In this document: piece by piece, positions 35,122 to 46,494 of the stretch
Layout: each line of letters opens with the position of its first letter
How positions within the stretch are numbered: position 1 is the first letter of the stretch
Assembly: GCA_039818985.1 (NCBI GenBank)
Contig: JBCBSU010000001.1
Coordinates: forward strand, 1,700,367 to 1,764,366
Length of the DNA stretch: 64,000 bases
From: Pseudomonadota bacterium
Lineage (GTDB): Bacteria > Pseudomonadota > Alphaproteobacteria > Sphingomonadales > Sphingomonadaceae
Direction: 5' to 3'
Notes under the pieces: generated by a model
Told to the model about the DNA's origin: nothing
Databases searched by the model: none
The model's input: the letters and a program-made list of their open reading frames with translations, nothing else
Translations under genes and position numbers: made by a program

Positions 35122-36678
35122 TTATTTCAGCCGCGCACGCAGTTCGGTTTTGAGTACCTTGCCGATATGGCTGCGCGGCAGTTCATCAATCACATGCAGT
35201 GCCGACAACCTCTGGGTCTTGCCCAGTTCAGCATTGGTTGCCGCCAGCAGCGCATCCGGATCAAGCGCTTCGCCCGTTTCGGCAACGACAAAACCGACCG
35301 GGGTTTCGCCCCAGCGCTCGGATGCGACGCCCACCACCGCGGCATCGGCCACGCCGGGCTGTGCCATAAGCGCTTCCTCGAGATCGCGCGGATAGATATT
35401 GAAACCGCCGGAGATGATCATATCCTTGGACCGACCCATCAGCGTGATGAAACCATCCTCATCGACCCGGCCAATATCGCCCATGCGCTGCCAGCGATTG
35501 CCTTCCGCATCATACCAGCTGGCTTCCTGGGTCTTTTCCGGCTGGTTCTGATAGCCGCTCATCATCGTCGATGACCGTCCGACCAACTCGCCCATTTCGC
35601 CCGGCGGCAACTGATTGCCCGCCTCGTCGATGGTGATCACCTCGCTGCCGCCCCAGGCTATACCGACCGTATCCAGCTTGTCGGGATGCTCATGCGCCAT
35701 CAACAGGCACACCACCCCGCCTTCGGTCATCGAATATATCTCCACCAGTCCGCCCGGCCAGCGGCGCAGTACCTCAGCCTTCAGCTCAGCCGAAAAGGGC
35801 GCGCTGGTACAATATTTGAGCTGGAACGACGACAGGTCGAAATCGTCAAACTGCGGATAATCCATCAACCGCTGATATTGCACCGGCACCAGCATGGTGT
35901 GGGTGACGCGGTGCTGCTGCGCCAGCTCCAGATAGCGTGCGACATCGAATTTGCGCATCAGCAGCACCGTGCCGCCATAATGCACGGTCGGGTTGAACAG
36001 GCCGAGCGTGGTGTTGGAATAGAGCGGCGTCGACAGCAATGTTACCTGCCCCGGCGCACCATAGCCCGAGCGCTCGCCCACCGCCGATTGCCGCCAGCGC
36101 ATCAGCCGCGAATGGACAATCCCCTTGGGGGTGCCGGTGGTGCCGCTGGAATAGATGATATTATAGGGATCATCGGGACCGATATCGGGGGTTGTGGGCT
36201 GCGCGCCTTCCGCTGCCATCCAGTCGAACAGCGCCGGGCAGCCATCCATGGCGGCATCGAGCATGATGTGCTTCAGATCGGGCAGATCAACACCGCTTTC
36301 AAGCAGTTCCGCGCGCTTGGCGGTGTCGACAAACAGCATATCCGCGCCGCTATCGGCCATCATCGCAGCGAGCTGTTTCGGCGTCGCCGAAGTCGTCAAC
36401 GGTGCGGCACAACCCCCGGCGATGATGGTGGCGATATAGACAAGCGCATAGCGTGCCGTTGTTGTACCGAGGATCGAAACCGCCTGGCCTTTTTGCATGC
36501 CCTCCGCCTGCAACTGTGCCGCGATGCGATAGACCAGCGGCACGGTCTCGCCCCATGTCAGCCGTTCCTCGCCATCATCAAACGCCATCCGCTCCGGGCG
36601 CTGCTGGCCATGCATGGCAATAAGGTCATGCAGATGACCAAAGGGCTGCTCGAGATAGGACACGGGGGTGTCGGTCAT
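35122..36678 (-). CDS. Acyl-CoA synthetase (AMP-binding, FadD-like)
   Basis: A 518-residue adenylate-forming enzyme. The P-loop is in IIYSSGTTGTPKGIVHS, the A5 region in YSMTEGGVV, the A7 Asp in RMGDIGRVDEDGFITLMGRSKDMIISGGFNIYP, and the C-terminal catalytic Lys in SHIGKVLKTEL. It activates a carboxylic acid to its acyl-CoA through an acyl-AMP. Chain length cannot be told. It is alone between the PEP-CTERM genes and the PIG-L gene, but the window is rich in acyl-CoA enzymes, which suggests a lipid or aromatic-acid lifestyle. Confidence 0.94.
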   Translation of the reverse strand: MTDTPVSYLEQPFGHLHDLIAMHGQQRPERMAFDDGEERLTWGETVPLVYRIAAQLQAEGMQKGQAVSILGTTTARYALVYIATIIAGGCAAPLTTSATPKQLAAMMADSGADMLFVDTAKRAELLESGVDLPDLKHIMLDAAMDGCPALFDWMAAEGAQPTTPDIGPDDPYNIIYSSGTTGTPKGIVHSRLMRWRQSAVGERSGYGAPGQVTLLSTPLYSNTTLGLFNPTVHYGGTVLLMRKFDVARYLELAQQHRVTHTMLVPVQYQRLMDYPQFDDFDLSSFQLKYCTSAPFSAELKAEVLRRWPGGLVEIYSMTEGGVVCLLMAHEHPDKLDTVGIAWGGSEVITIDEAGNQLPPGEMGELVGRSSTMMSGYQNQPEKTQEASWYDAEGNRWQRMGDIGRVDEDGFITLMGRSKDMIISGGFNIYPRDLEEALMAQPGVADAAVVGVASERWGETPVGFVVAETGEALDPDALLAATNAELGKTQRLSALHVIDELPRSHIGKVLKTELRARLK

Positions 36679-36881
36679 GGCCTTGGCTCTCCTCTGTCTT
36701 TTCTTTATCAGGCGGTCCGGACATCAACAGGCCGGTCGAAATCTTCACGCCTTTGCCCAAAGGTAAAGCCCGGATTGGGGCCGGGCAACCTGCTGCCGGC
36801 CTGTTTTGCATTTTCACTCCTGCCTTGCTGCGATAGGATAACCGGTAAGGCACAGTCAGATTGTCCGGAGAGGCCAGTGAA

Positions 36882-37709
36882 ATGACACGAATATCGCGAT
36901 GGCTGCCGGCATCGACGGCTCTTGCTCTGCTCTGCAACATCAGCGCATCGGCCAAGGCTGATGCCGATAGCAAATCCATTACCGAAGCCGACACTGTGCT
37001 CGCCATTTTCGCGCATCCTGATGATGAACTCATCGTTGCCCCCGCTTTGGCACGCCTTGCCCGGCAAGGCGCAGAGGTTCACATCCTCTATGCCACCAGG
37101 GGCGACCTTTCCGCGCCCCAGACCGATTTGCCGCCTGGCGAAGAGATCGCGGCGCTGCGCAGCGATGAAGCGCGATGTGCCTCACAGGCGCTGGGGCTAT
37201 CCGATGCAATGCTGCTTGATTTCGGCGATGGAACGCTGGGGCAGCGAACACGGCCCAATAACCGTATTCTGGGGAGCCTTGCAGACCAGATCCGCGCCCA
37301 GATCGATGATTTTCATCCTGATCTGGTAATCAGCTGGGGGCCGGAAGGTGGCTATGGCCATCCCGATCATCGCCTGATCAGCGCCGTGGTCACCGAAGTC
37401 GTGCAGAGCATGGGTAATGATCGTCCTCAACTGCTCTATCCGGGCATCGCAAACGGCTCAATTCCCGATATTCCCGAAGCAAAGGTCATTCCGTGGATCA
37501 CCACCGACCCTGCGCTGCTGACGATCAGCATTGCCTATGATGAGACTGACCTGGCCGCCAGCCGCGCCGCCTTTCCCTGTCACAAGAGCCAATATGTCAA
37601 TACGCTGCTGATCCAGGGCGCCGACCTGTTTCACCAGACCATATGGCAGGGCGCAGTGCATTTCCGCCCGGCCTTTGCGCCCGCCGCCGAAAATTCCGGA
37701 CGGGACTGA
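36882..37709 (+). CDS. PIG-L family deacetylase (exported)
   Basis: A 275-residue protein with a signal-like N-terminus (ISRWLPASTALALLCNISASAKA). The PIG-L/LmbE zinc site starts IFAHPDDELIVAPALARL, followed by LYATRGDLSAP, ALGLSDAMLLDFGDG and WGPEGGYGHPDHRLIS, giving the Asp and two His ligands (A-H-P-D-D and G-H-P-D-H). The family removes N-acetyl groups from sugars such as GlcNAc-inositol or bacillithiol precursors. I chose the ATG at 36882 with GGAGAGG upstream; a TTG at 36861 is also in frame. Convergent with the thioesterase gene 3 bases away. Export suggests a periplasmic glycan substrate. Confidence 0.92.
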   Translation: MTRISRWLPASTALALLCNISASAKADADSKSITEADTVLAIFAHPDDELIVAPALARLARQGAEVHILYATRGDLSAPQTDLPPGEEIAALRSDEARCASQALGLSDAMLLDFGDGTLGQRTRPNNRILGSLADQIRAQIDDFHPDLVISWGPEGGYGHPDHRLISAVVTEVVQSMGNDRPQLLYPGIANGSIPDIPEAKVIPWITTDPALLTISIAYDETDLAASRAAFPCHKSQYVNTLLIQGADLFHQTIWQGAVHFRPAFAPAAENSGRD

Positions 37710-37712
37710 GAT

Positions 37713-38111
37713 TCAGAGATAAATCTGGCTCTGCGTCACCACCGCCACCAGCGTGTCATCATCACGGGTTATCCGCGTCTGCCAGACCGAGAGCCGCTTG
37801 CCGATCTTGAGCGGTGTCGCCTCGCCGGTGAGCACCGTGCCGATCGGCGCATGGCTCAGAAAATTGGTTTTGCTCTCTGATGTCGTCGACGCTTCGCACC
37901 CCTCGGGCAGGTTCTGATAAGCGCCAAATGCGCCCAGCACATCGGCAAAGGTCATTATCGCGCCGCCATGGATGCTGGCGTTCGGGCCGCTGGCAATGTT
38001 GCAGATTTCCGATCGCACCGTGAGCGTGCCGATGACACGCTCCTTTTCGAGCGTGCGGATATCGATGCCGACATGCTTGGCAAAAGGCACGATATGAGCG
38101 GGATTGGGCAT
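37713..38111 (-). CDS. PaaI-type hotdog thioesterase
   Basis: A 132-residue single-hotdog protein. The active-site strip NIASGPNASIHGGAIMTFADVLGAFGAY carries the Asn/His/Gly-Gly and Asp positions of PaaI/YbgC-like acyl-CoA thioesterases (HGG followed by the catalytic Asp/Glu on helix 1). It would hydrolyse short or aromatic acyl-CoAs. Convergent with the PIG-L gene. The substrate is unknown. Confidence 0.88.
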   Translation of the reverse strand: MPNPAHIVPFAKHVGIDIRTLEKERVIGTLTVRSEICNIASGPNASIHGGAIMTFADVLGAFGAYQNLPEGCEASTTSESKTNFLSHAPIGTVLTGEATPLKIGKRLSVWQTRITRDDDTLVAVVTQSQIYL

Positions 38112-38299
38112 GGCATTTTCTCCCTGACTGCTGGCTGTTTCGGCAACTTTACCAAGACCCGATGCCTGCCGCCAAACGCGCTACGGCACGGGCAGCGACG
38201 CAGCCCATGGCAGCGTCCGAATCAGCACCTTTCGCATTGGCTCTGCGGGCGGTGAAAAATGTGGAAAAAATGCGCTTTTTATTGGGTAATCGCCTTTGA

Positions 38300-40837
<2,538 letters not shown>

Positions 40838-40860
40838 CAGGCCGGCACTCTAGCCGAGAC

Positions 40861-41367
40861 ATGAACCCCATCCACCTTCTCTACCGCTTCGCCCAGACCG
40901 GGCGGGCGCTTTACTGGCGGGTGTTCCGGCCCAAAGTCTTTGGCGCCAAGCTGGTGGTGCGCAATGCGGCGGGCGAGGTGCTGCTGATCCGGCACAGCTA
41001 TGGCCGCAGCGATCTCTACATGCTGCCCGGTGGCGGCATCAGGCGCGGTGAGGCGGCGGTCGATGCAGCGCAACGCGAGCTGATGGAGGAGGTGGGCTGC
41101 CGCGCCGAAGGTCTGGCGTTGCTCGGCGAATATTTCGACGACAGCAAGGGCGCGCGCAACCATGTTAGCGTGTTCACCGCGACCACCAGTGACCAGCCAA
41201 AAATCGACGGGCGCGAAATTATCGAGGCGCGCTTTTTCCCGGTCACCGCCCTGCCCGCCTCTGCCTCCAGCGCTTCACGCCAGCGTATTCTTGAGATGCT
41301 CGGCGAGGCGCAGCCCGACGGGCGGTGGCATCCGGTGGCAGCGCAGAATCCGGGCGCGCCTCAATAG
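40861..41367 (+). CDS. Nudix hydrolase
   Basis: A 168-residue protein with a complete Nudix box GGGIRRGEAAVDAAQRELMEEVG, fitting G-x5-E-x7-R-E-U-x-E-E-x-G-U. The ATG at 40861 is 23 bases after gyrB; a GTG overlapping the gyrB stop would add nine residues. It hydrolyses a nucleoside diphosphate linked to another moiety, with Mg2+. It converges with and overlaps the stop of the Y-family polymerase by 7 bases. Substrate unknown. Confidence 0.9.
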   Translation: MNPIHLLYRFAQTGRALYWRVFRPKVFGAKLVVRNAAGEVLLIRHSYGRSDLYMLPGGGIRRGEAAVDAAQRELMEEVGCRAEGLALLGEYFDDSKGARNHVSVFTATTSDQPKIDGREIIEARFFPVTALPASASSASRQRILEMLGEAQPDGRWHPVAAQNPGAPQ

Positions 41368-42848
41368 AGCGAACGGCTGGCATTCTGCCGCAGCCGGTGA
41401 TGATGCGCCATGCCGGTCAGATGCTTCTGGTCCTCGAGGCTGCGGTCGGAAAATTCCGCCGCTTCGGGCACCCGGCTAAAGGCAATCTTCACGCCGAGAT
41501 AATTGAGGTCCATGCCCTGTTGCGAGGCGGGCATCAGCGTCTCCATGCCATATTTGCGATTGGCATCGTCGATGCGCCGCCACAGCCCCGCCTGCAGCGC
41601 ATCGCGATGATCGCTCTCAACACTGATGAACAGGTCGCGCTCGGGCGCGCCGTTCTGCAGGCCGAACAGATGCACTGCGGCGAGCTTGATCGAACGCCGG
41701 CGCCCATCACGATGGTGGCCCGGATCGGCGAGCCAATCCATCATCGGCCACCACATCTCGTCCAGCTGGGTGAGAAAGCGCCAGCTATTCTGGCTGGCAC
41801 GAAAGCGAATATCCTGCGCCAGACTACCCTCGGGATAGAAACGCAGCGACAGGTGTAACCCCGAGGCATGCAGCCCGTAATGGCGTAATCGGCTCGCCGC
41901 CTTGAGCAGCAGCGCCCGGGCAACAATCCGTGCGCCTTCGGGGCGGCGATGCGCGCCGGAAAGCACCCGGCTGTGCCCGATCATCGCCTTTTTCGGCGCC
42001 GCGCCATCGGGCACGTCATGCCCCTTCAGGCCATAGATGAATCGCTCACCGGTCACCGAACCCCAGATCGCGCGCGCCTGTTTCGGGGCCAGGTTCCACA
42101 GGCTGATAAAATCGGCAATGCCGGCGCGGATCAGCCGCTGCGATACGCCGCGGCCAATGCCGGGGATCGCTTCCAGCGGCAAAGTCGCCAGCGCGCCGGG
42201 CAGGTTTTCGGGCAGGATCACGGTCAGGCCGTCGGGCTTTTGCAGGCCGCTGGCAAGCTTCGCCAGCAGGGTGCTGGAGGACAGGCCGATGGAGCAGCGG
42301 ATCGCCGCACCGAAGCGGGCATGCAATCCCGCCTTGATCCGCCGCGCCAGCGCCCGTGCCGCCTTTGGCTCGGCCTCTTCGGGGTTGAGCCGGCAGACAC
42401 ATTCATCGATCGAACAGACACGCTGGATCGGGATATGCCGCTCAATCTCCTCGAGCAATTTGTGGTGCATCACAACATAGCGGTCATGCCGCGCCGGGCG
42501 CACCGCGACATCAGGACAGATTTCGCGCGCCTCGCGCACCGTGGTGCCACGCGATATGCCCAGCGCCTTGGCCTCATAGCTGGCGGCAATCGCGCCGCTA
42601 TGCTCCGATTGCAGCGGAATGACAATCACCGGGCGGCCGATCAGCGCCGGCTCGTCATGCTGTTCGACACTGGCGAAATAGGCGTTGAAGTCGATAAAGA
42701 TATAGCGCAGCCCGCCAGCATTCTCGCCAAACTCACTATCGGCAAAGGCCAGCCCTTCACCCGTGGCACCGTCGGGGAGTGGTACCAATGGACGCGCATC
42801 ATCGCTGACCCCGCCAGTGGCGGATGGAGATATCGCTTCGCCTTGCAT
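41361..42848 (-). CDS. Y-family DNA polymerase (UmuC/DinB-like), SOS-linked
   Basis: A protein of about 495 residues. After a poorly conserved N-terminus it has the polymerase motifs YIFIDFNAYFASVEQ (metal-binding Asp, steric Phe) and RVCSIDECVC, in which the D-E pair is intact, so it should be catalytically active, unlike ImuB. The thumb and little-finger regions follow (LEAIPGIGRGVSQRLIRAGI). I use the ATG at 42848; a TTG at 42887 is in frame. The GTTC-N7-GTTC LexA box lies 6 bases upstream, pointing to SOS induction. It begins 44 bases after the dinB stop. Its exact subfamily and clamp-binding site are not clear. Confidence 0.9.
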   Translation of the reverse strand: MQGEAISPSATGGVSDDARPLVPLPDGATGEGLAFADSEFGENAGGLRYIFIDFNAYFASVEQHDEPALIGRPVIVIPLQSEHSGAIAASYEAKALGISRGTTVREAREICPDVAVRPARHDRYVVMHHKLLEEIERHIPIQRVCSIDECVCRLNPEEAEPKAARALARRIKAGLHARFGAAIRCSIGLSSSTLLAKLASGLQKPDGLTVILPENLPGALATLPLEAIPGIGRGVSQRLIRAGIADFISLWNLAPKQARAIWGSVTGERFIYGLKGHDVPDGAAPKKAMIGHSRVLSGAHRRPEGARIVARALLLKAASRLRHYGLHASGLHLSLRFYPEGSLAQDIRFRASQNSWRFLTQLDEMWWPMMDWLADPGHHRDGRRRSIKLAAVHLFGLQNGAPERDLFISVESDHRDALQAGLWRRIDDANRKYGMETLMPASQQGMDLNYLGVKIAFSRVPEAAEFSDRSLEDQKHLTGMAHHHRLRQNASRSLY

Positions 42849-42853
42849 GATTG

Positions 42854-42868
42854 GAACAAAGTAAGAAC
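42854..42868 (-). promoter_or_regulatory. LexA (SOS) box, GTTC-N7-GTTC
   Basis: On the minus strand GTTC, seven bases (TTACTTT), GTTC: an exact match to the alphaproteobacterial LexA-binding site. It lies just upstream of the polymerase ATG at 42848, where it would cover the -10 region. Two in-frame halves at the right spacing directly before a translesion polymerase gene make chance unlikely. Confidence 0.8.
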
Positions 42869-42892
42869 ATTTGACCTGATTCGTCAAGCGCT

Positions 42893-44041
42893 TTACAGAA
42901 AGCCGAAGCTCTGCTGTTGCGGTTTCACCGGCACATCATCATCTCCCGCTTCCTCCCCGGCGAGATCCAGCGCGCTCAGCGTCAGGCCCAGCAGCCGTAT
43001 CCCCTGCTCCACCGGAAGCAGTGCTTCAAGCAGGGCATGGCCGATCTCGGAGAATTCGGCCTTGTCGGCGACCCAGCGGTCGAGCGAATGGGCCCGGGTA
43101 ATCTGGTGAAAATCGGCATATTTGACCTTGAGCGTCACCGTGCGGCCCTGTGCCTCGTTCTTCTCGATCCGTTCCCAGACAATATCGACAATATGGTCGA
43201 GTGCCTGGCGCAGTGCGTCATCGGCCAGAATGTCCTCGCCATAGGTGCGTTCGCCACCGATCGACTTGCGGATACGGTTGGGCTGAACCGGACGGTGGTC
43301 GATGCCGCGCGCCGCGCCATGGAGATATGTCGCGAACTTGCCGAAATGCTCCTGCATCCATTCCTGAGGCTTTGCACGCAGATCGGCGCCGGTCTCGATC
43401 CCCAGCGCCGCCATTTTCTCTGCCGTGCGCGGACCAACGCCATGAAACCGGCGCACCGGCAGCGCGGCAACAAAATCCGGCCCCTGCTCTGGTCGGATAA
43501 CGCACAGGCCATCGGGCTTGTTCTGGTCCGAGGCGATCTTGGCGATAAACTTGTTATAGGAGACACCGGCGCTGGCGGTAAGTCGGGTTTCTTCACGGAT
43601 AGCGACGCGAATGGCCTCGGCAATCAATGTCGCCGAACCGATCCCCTGCTTGTCGTTGGTGACATCGAGATAGGCCTCATCAAGTGACAGCGGCTCGACC
43701 AGATCGGTATGCTGGTGAAAGATGGCACGGATCTGCTGCGACACCTGGCGATAGACATCGAAGCGGTGCTTGACGAAGATCAGATCGGGGCAGCGCCGCG
43801 CCGCCGTCACCGACGGCATGGCCGAGCGCACCCCATATTTACGCGCCTCATAGCTGGCCGCTGCCACCACCCCGCGCCGCGCTGATCCCCCCACCGCTAC
43901 AGGCTTGCCCCGCAGTTCCGGATTATCGCGCTGCTCCACACTGGCGAAGAACGCATCCATGTCGACATGGATGATCTTGCGCGGCGGGGCGGCGCTGTCA
44001 TCACCGTCTTCAACGTCAGGCTTGCTGCTCTCGCCACTCAT
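42893..44041 (-). CDS. dinB: DNA polymerase IV
   Basis: A 382-residue DinB. Motifs are KIIHVDMDAFFASVEQRDNPELRG, EPLSLDEAYLDVT (catalytic D-E) and RFHGVGPRTAEKMAALGI. The C-terminus KPQQQSFGFL fits a clamp-binding peptide. It copies past certain lesions at low fidelity. I start at the ATG at 44041; the frame stays open upstream through an intergenic repeat, but that stretch is not part of the family. It lies immediately upstream of the second Y-family polymerase. Confidence 0.96.
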   Translation of the reverse strand: MSGESSKPDVEDGDDSAAPPRKIIHVDMDAFFASVEQRDNPELRGKPVAVGGSARRGVVAAASYEARKYGVRSAMPSVTAARRCPDLIFVKHRFDVYRQVSQQIRAIFHQHTDLVEPLSLDEAYLDVTNDKQGIGSATLIAEAIRVAIREETRLTASAGVSYNKFIAKIASDQNKPDGLCVIRPEQGPDFVAALPVRRFHGVGPRTAEKMAALGIETGADLRAKPQEWMQEHFGKFATYLHGAARGIDHRPVQPNRIRKSIGGERTYGEDILADDALRQALDHIVDIVWERIEKNEAQGRTVTLKVKYADFHQITRAHSLDRWVADKAEFSEIGHALLEALLPVEQGIRLLGLTLSALDLAGEEAGDDDVPVKPQQQSFGFL

Positions 44042-44121
44042 GCCGGCAAAATAGGCGGCCAAGAAACCATTGGCAATTGTCCCGAAGCATGGCCATAAGA
44101 TGCTTTCCGCTTTGCATAATT

Positions 44122-44286
44122 CGTCATTCCGGAAGCCGGCTTTCTCCAAATCTCCGATTTGGCAAGAAAAGCCAGCTATCCGGAATCTGGGACAAGCAGA
44201 GGTAGCGCTTGTGGTCCTGGATTCCGGATCAAGCATTGCCAGCGAAAAACAGACGTTTTTCGGGCAAAGCCAAGTCCGGAATGACG
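44122..44286. repeat. Intergenic inverted repeat, GTCATTCCGG family (copy 1)
   Basis: Between dinB and the MFS gene a stretch opens with CGTCATTCCGG and closes with CCGGAATGACG, and has further internal ATTCCGGAT-type matches. Copies at 55253, 61763 and, more distantly, 53998 begin and end the same way. Confidence 0.75.
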
Positions 44287-44323
44287 ATATGATTAAAGGA
44301 CGATTCCGAAATCTCGAACAACA

Positions 44324-45592
44324 ATGGATCAGACCAGTCCCACCCTTGACCAGCTATCCTCCAAGCTGCAGCGCCGTTTCCCCGGCCAGCGCGAATTTGT
44401 CGCGATGATGGCGGCGATGATGGCGCTGAACGCGCTCGCCATCGACGCGATGCTTCCCGCTTTCCCGGCCATTGGCGAGGCGCTTGGTGTGACGGCGCCC
44501 AATGACCGGCAATATGTCATCTCTGTCTATATCGCCGCCATGGGCGCGGGCGCGCTGATCTATGGTCCGCTGGCCGACCGTTTCGGCCGTCGCCCGGTGC
44601 TGTTTGCCGGCATTGGTATCTATATCCTGTTCGCGTTGCTCTGCGCCCTGGCTGGCAGCTTTACCGCGCTGCTGGGCTTTCGCATTGCCCAGGGCTTTGG
44701 CGCCGCCGCCATCGGCGTACTGGTAACATCGGTGATCCGCGACCGCTATTCGGGCGACAGCATGGCCAAGCTGATGTCGATGATATTCATCGTCTTCATG
44801 GCGGTGCCGGTCATCGCCCCGACCATCGGTCAGGTGATCCTCTATGTCGCCAGCTGGCGCTGGATTTTCGCGGTCTATGCCATTGCCGGTTGCGCTGTGG
44901 TGCTGTGGGTCTGGCTGCGGCTGCCCGAAACGCTCGACCCGTGCAATATCAAGCGTATCAAGCCGACAATATTGGCCAATACCTGGCGCATCGTGCTGAC
45001 CAACCGCATGGCTATGGGCTATGTCCTCGGAGCCGGTATCATCTTCGGCGCGCTGTTCGGTTTCCTCAACAGCTCGCAGCAGATTTTCGCCGTGACCTTC
45101 GATGCCGCAGACATCTTCCCCTATGCCTTTGCCGCCGTCGCGGGCGGACTGGCTCTGGCCAATTTCGTCAACAGTCGGGTGGTCGAGCGGATCGGCGCGC
45201 GCCGGGTTTCGCACAGCGCGCTGATCGCCTTTATCGCACTGTCGCTCGGCCAGATCGCCGCCGCGCTCTATGCCCCCGACAATATGCCACTGTTCCTGTT
45301 GCTGGCGACCGCCAATATGGCGATGCTCGGCTTCACCGGCTCCAATTTCAGCTCGCTGGCGATGGAACCTTTTGGCGAAGTGGCAGGCGCTGCCTCATCC
45401 TTCCAGACTTTCGTCCGCACCGTATTGGGGGCGATTATCGGCGCCGCTATCGGCCAGTTTTTCGATGGCAGCACCATGCCAATGGCACTGGGTTTCCTGG
45501 CAGCGGGCGGCATTGCCTTTGTGCTGGTGCTGTGGTGCGAGCGGGGCAAGATGTTCCACCGGCCGCAGACTTGTCCCAATGTGCCTTATTGA
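44324..45592 (+). CDS. MFS multidrug exporter, Bcr/CflA-like
   Basis: A 422-residue 12-helix transporter. Motif A is GPLADRFGRRPVLFAG between helices 2 and 3, and helix 5 carries the MAVPVIAPTIGQVI motif C typical of drug:H+ antiporters. Helix 1 has A-L-A-I-D-A-M-L-P-A-F-P, as in Bcr/CflA proteins. It should export a hydrophobic compound using proton motive force. It is divergent from dinB across the repeat, and convergent with the HIT gene. Confidence 0.93.
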   Translation: MDQTSPTLDQLSSKLQRRFPGQREFVAMMAAMMALNALAIDAMLPAFPAIGEALGVTAPNDRQYVISVYIAAMGAGALIYGPLADRFGRRPVLFAGIGIYILFALLCALAGSFTALLGFRIAQGFGAAAIGVLVTSVIRDRYSGDSMAKLMSMIFIVFMAVPVIAPTIGQVILYVASWRWIFAVYAIAGCAVVLWVWLRLPETLDPCNIKRIKPTILANTWRIVLTNRMAMGYVLGAGIIFGALFGFLNSSQQIFAVTFDAADIFPYAFAAVAGGLALANFVNSRVVERIGARRVSHSALIAFIALSLGQIAAALYAPDNMPLFLLLATANMAMLGFTGSNFSSLAMEPFGEVAGAASSFQTFVRTVLGAIIGAAIGQFFDGSTMPMALGFLAAGGIAFVLVLWCERGKMFHRPQTCPNVPY

Positions 45593-45600
45593 AAAGGTTT

Positions 45601-45984
45601 TCAGCTCAGCCGCACCAGCATCGGCCCCAATGGTCGTCCACCGAACAGATGGACATGCAGATGCGGCACTTCCTGATGGCCATGGCCGCCGATATTGGCA
45701 AGCAGGCGATAGCCCGGCTCGACCAGCCCGAGGCTGCGCGCAACATGACCGACAGCGCGGACAAAGCCGGCAATCTCTTCGGCATCGGCGTTGCCCGAGA
45801 AATCATCCCAACTGACATAGCGGCCCTTGGGGATCACCAGCACATGCGTCGGCGCCTGTGGGTTGATGTCGTGGAAAGCCAGCGCGAAATCGTCCTCATA
45901 AACGGTCTTGTTGGAGATTTCCCCGCGCAGGATTTTGGCGAAGATATTGTCATCATCATAAGGCTGTGTCGCATCGATAGCCAT
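45601..45984 (-). CDS. HIT family protein (HinT-like)
   Basis: A 127-residue histidine-triad protein. HVLVIPKGRYVSWDDF and the signature HQEVPHLHVHLFGG (H-x-H-x-H with flanking hydrophobics) are clear. HinT-type enzymes cleave adenosine phosphoramidates. It is the last gene of the his operon, 15 bases after hisE, a common arrangement in alphaproteobacteria. Confidence 0.95.
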   Translation of the reverse strand: MAIDATQPYDDDNIFAKILRGEISNKTVYEDDFALAFHDINPQAPTHVLVIPKGRYVSWDDFSGNADAEEIAGFVRAVGHVARSLGLVEPGYRLLANIGGHGHQEVPHLHVHLFGGRPLGPMLVRLS

Positions 45985-45999
45985 TGGTCTGTCTCCCCC

Positions 46000-46323
46000 T
46001 TACTCTTTCGGGCGTGCCGCCTTTTCCACAAGCCCGGACACCCCTTCGCGGCTCGCCAGTTCATCCATCACCTGCTGCCAGCTGATCCCCTTTTCGGCGA
46101 GCAGTACCAGCAAGTGAAAGACCAGATCGGCGCTTTCGCCGATCAGCGCATCGCTATCATCGGCCATCGCGGCGATCACCGCTTCGACTGCCTCTTCGCC
46201 GACTTTCTGGGCCATTTTCTCGCGACCTTTGGCGTTTAGCGAAGCGACATAGCTGGTCGACGGATCAGCATTGCGGCGCTCGGCGATAATGCTCTCCAGA
46301 TGGGTGATGGTATCGATATTCAT
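46000..46323 (-). CDS. hisE: Phosphoribosyl-ATP pyrophosphohydrolase
   Basis: A 107-residue HisE, second step of histidine synthesis. The helical MazG-like fold has G-E-E-A-V-E-A-V-I-A-A and E-S-A-D-L-V-F-H-L-L-V-L-L, with the metal-binding E-E-x-x-E and E-x-x-D. It hydrolyses PR-ATP to PR-AMP. I start at the ATG at 46323 (MNIDTITHLE). It is separated from hisF by a 171-base gap made of a CTCCCC-type repeat. Confidence 0.96.
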   Translation of the reverse strand: MNIDTITHLESIIAERRNADPSTSYVASLNAKGREKMAQKVGEEAVEAVIAAMADDSDALIGESADLVFHLLVLLAEKGISWQQVMDELASREGVSGLVEKAARPKE

Positions 46324-46364
46324 GACGACAGAATTGCCTGCCATGTTAGCCCACGTCAACACAA

Positions 46365-46494
46365 TCCTCCCCCTTGGGGGAGGGGGACCAGCGAAGCTGG
46401 TGGAGGGGCAGGTTCGATATAATGCAGACTTTGTATTAGCGGCCTATGCCCCTCCCCCATCCTACGGATGGGCCCCTCCCCTGAAGGGGAGGAT
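46365..46494. repeat. CTCCCC-type inverted repeat inside the his operon (copy 1)
   Basis: The whole hisF-hisE gap is taken by C-rich and G-rich arms: CCTCCCCCTTGGGGGAGGGG at one end, CCCCTCCCCTGAAGGGGAGG at the other, with CCAGCGAAGCTGG inside. The second copy lies at 59726-59832. It could form strong hairpins in the his mRNA. Confidence 0.8.

Noticed and set aside
44042-44236. Extra N-terminus for DinB
   Set aside because: It is translated from the intergenic GTCATTCC repeat and shows none of the DinB family start; the ATG at 44041 fits.
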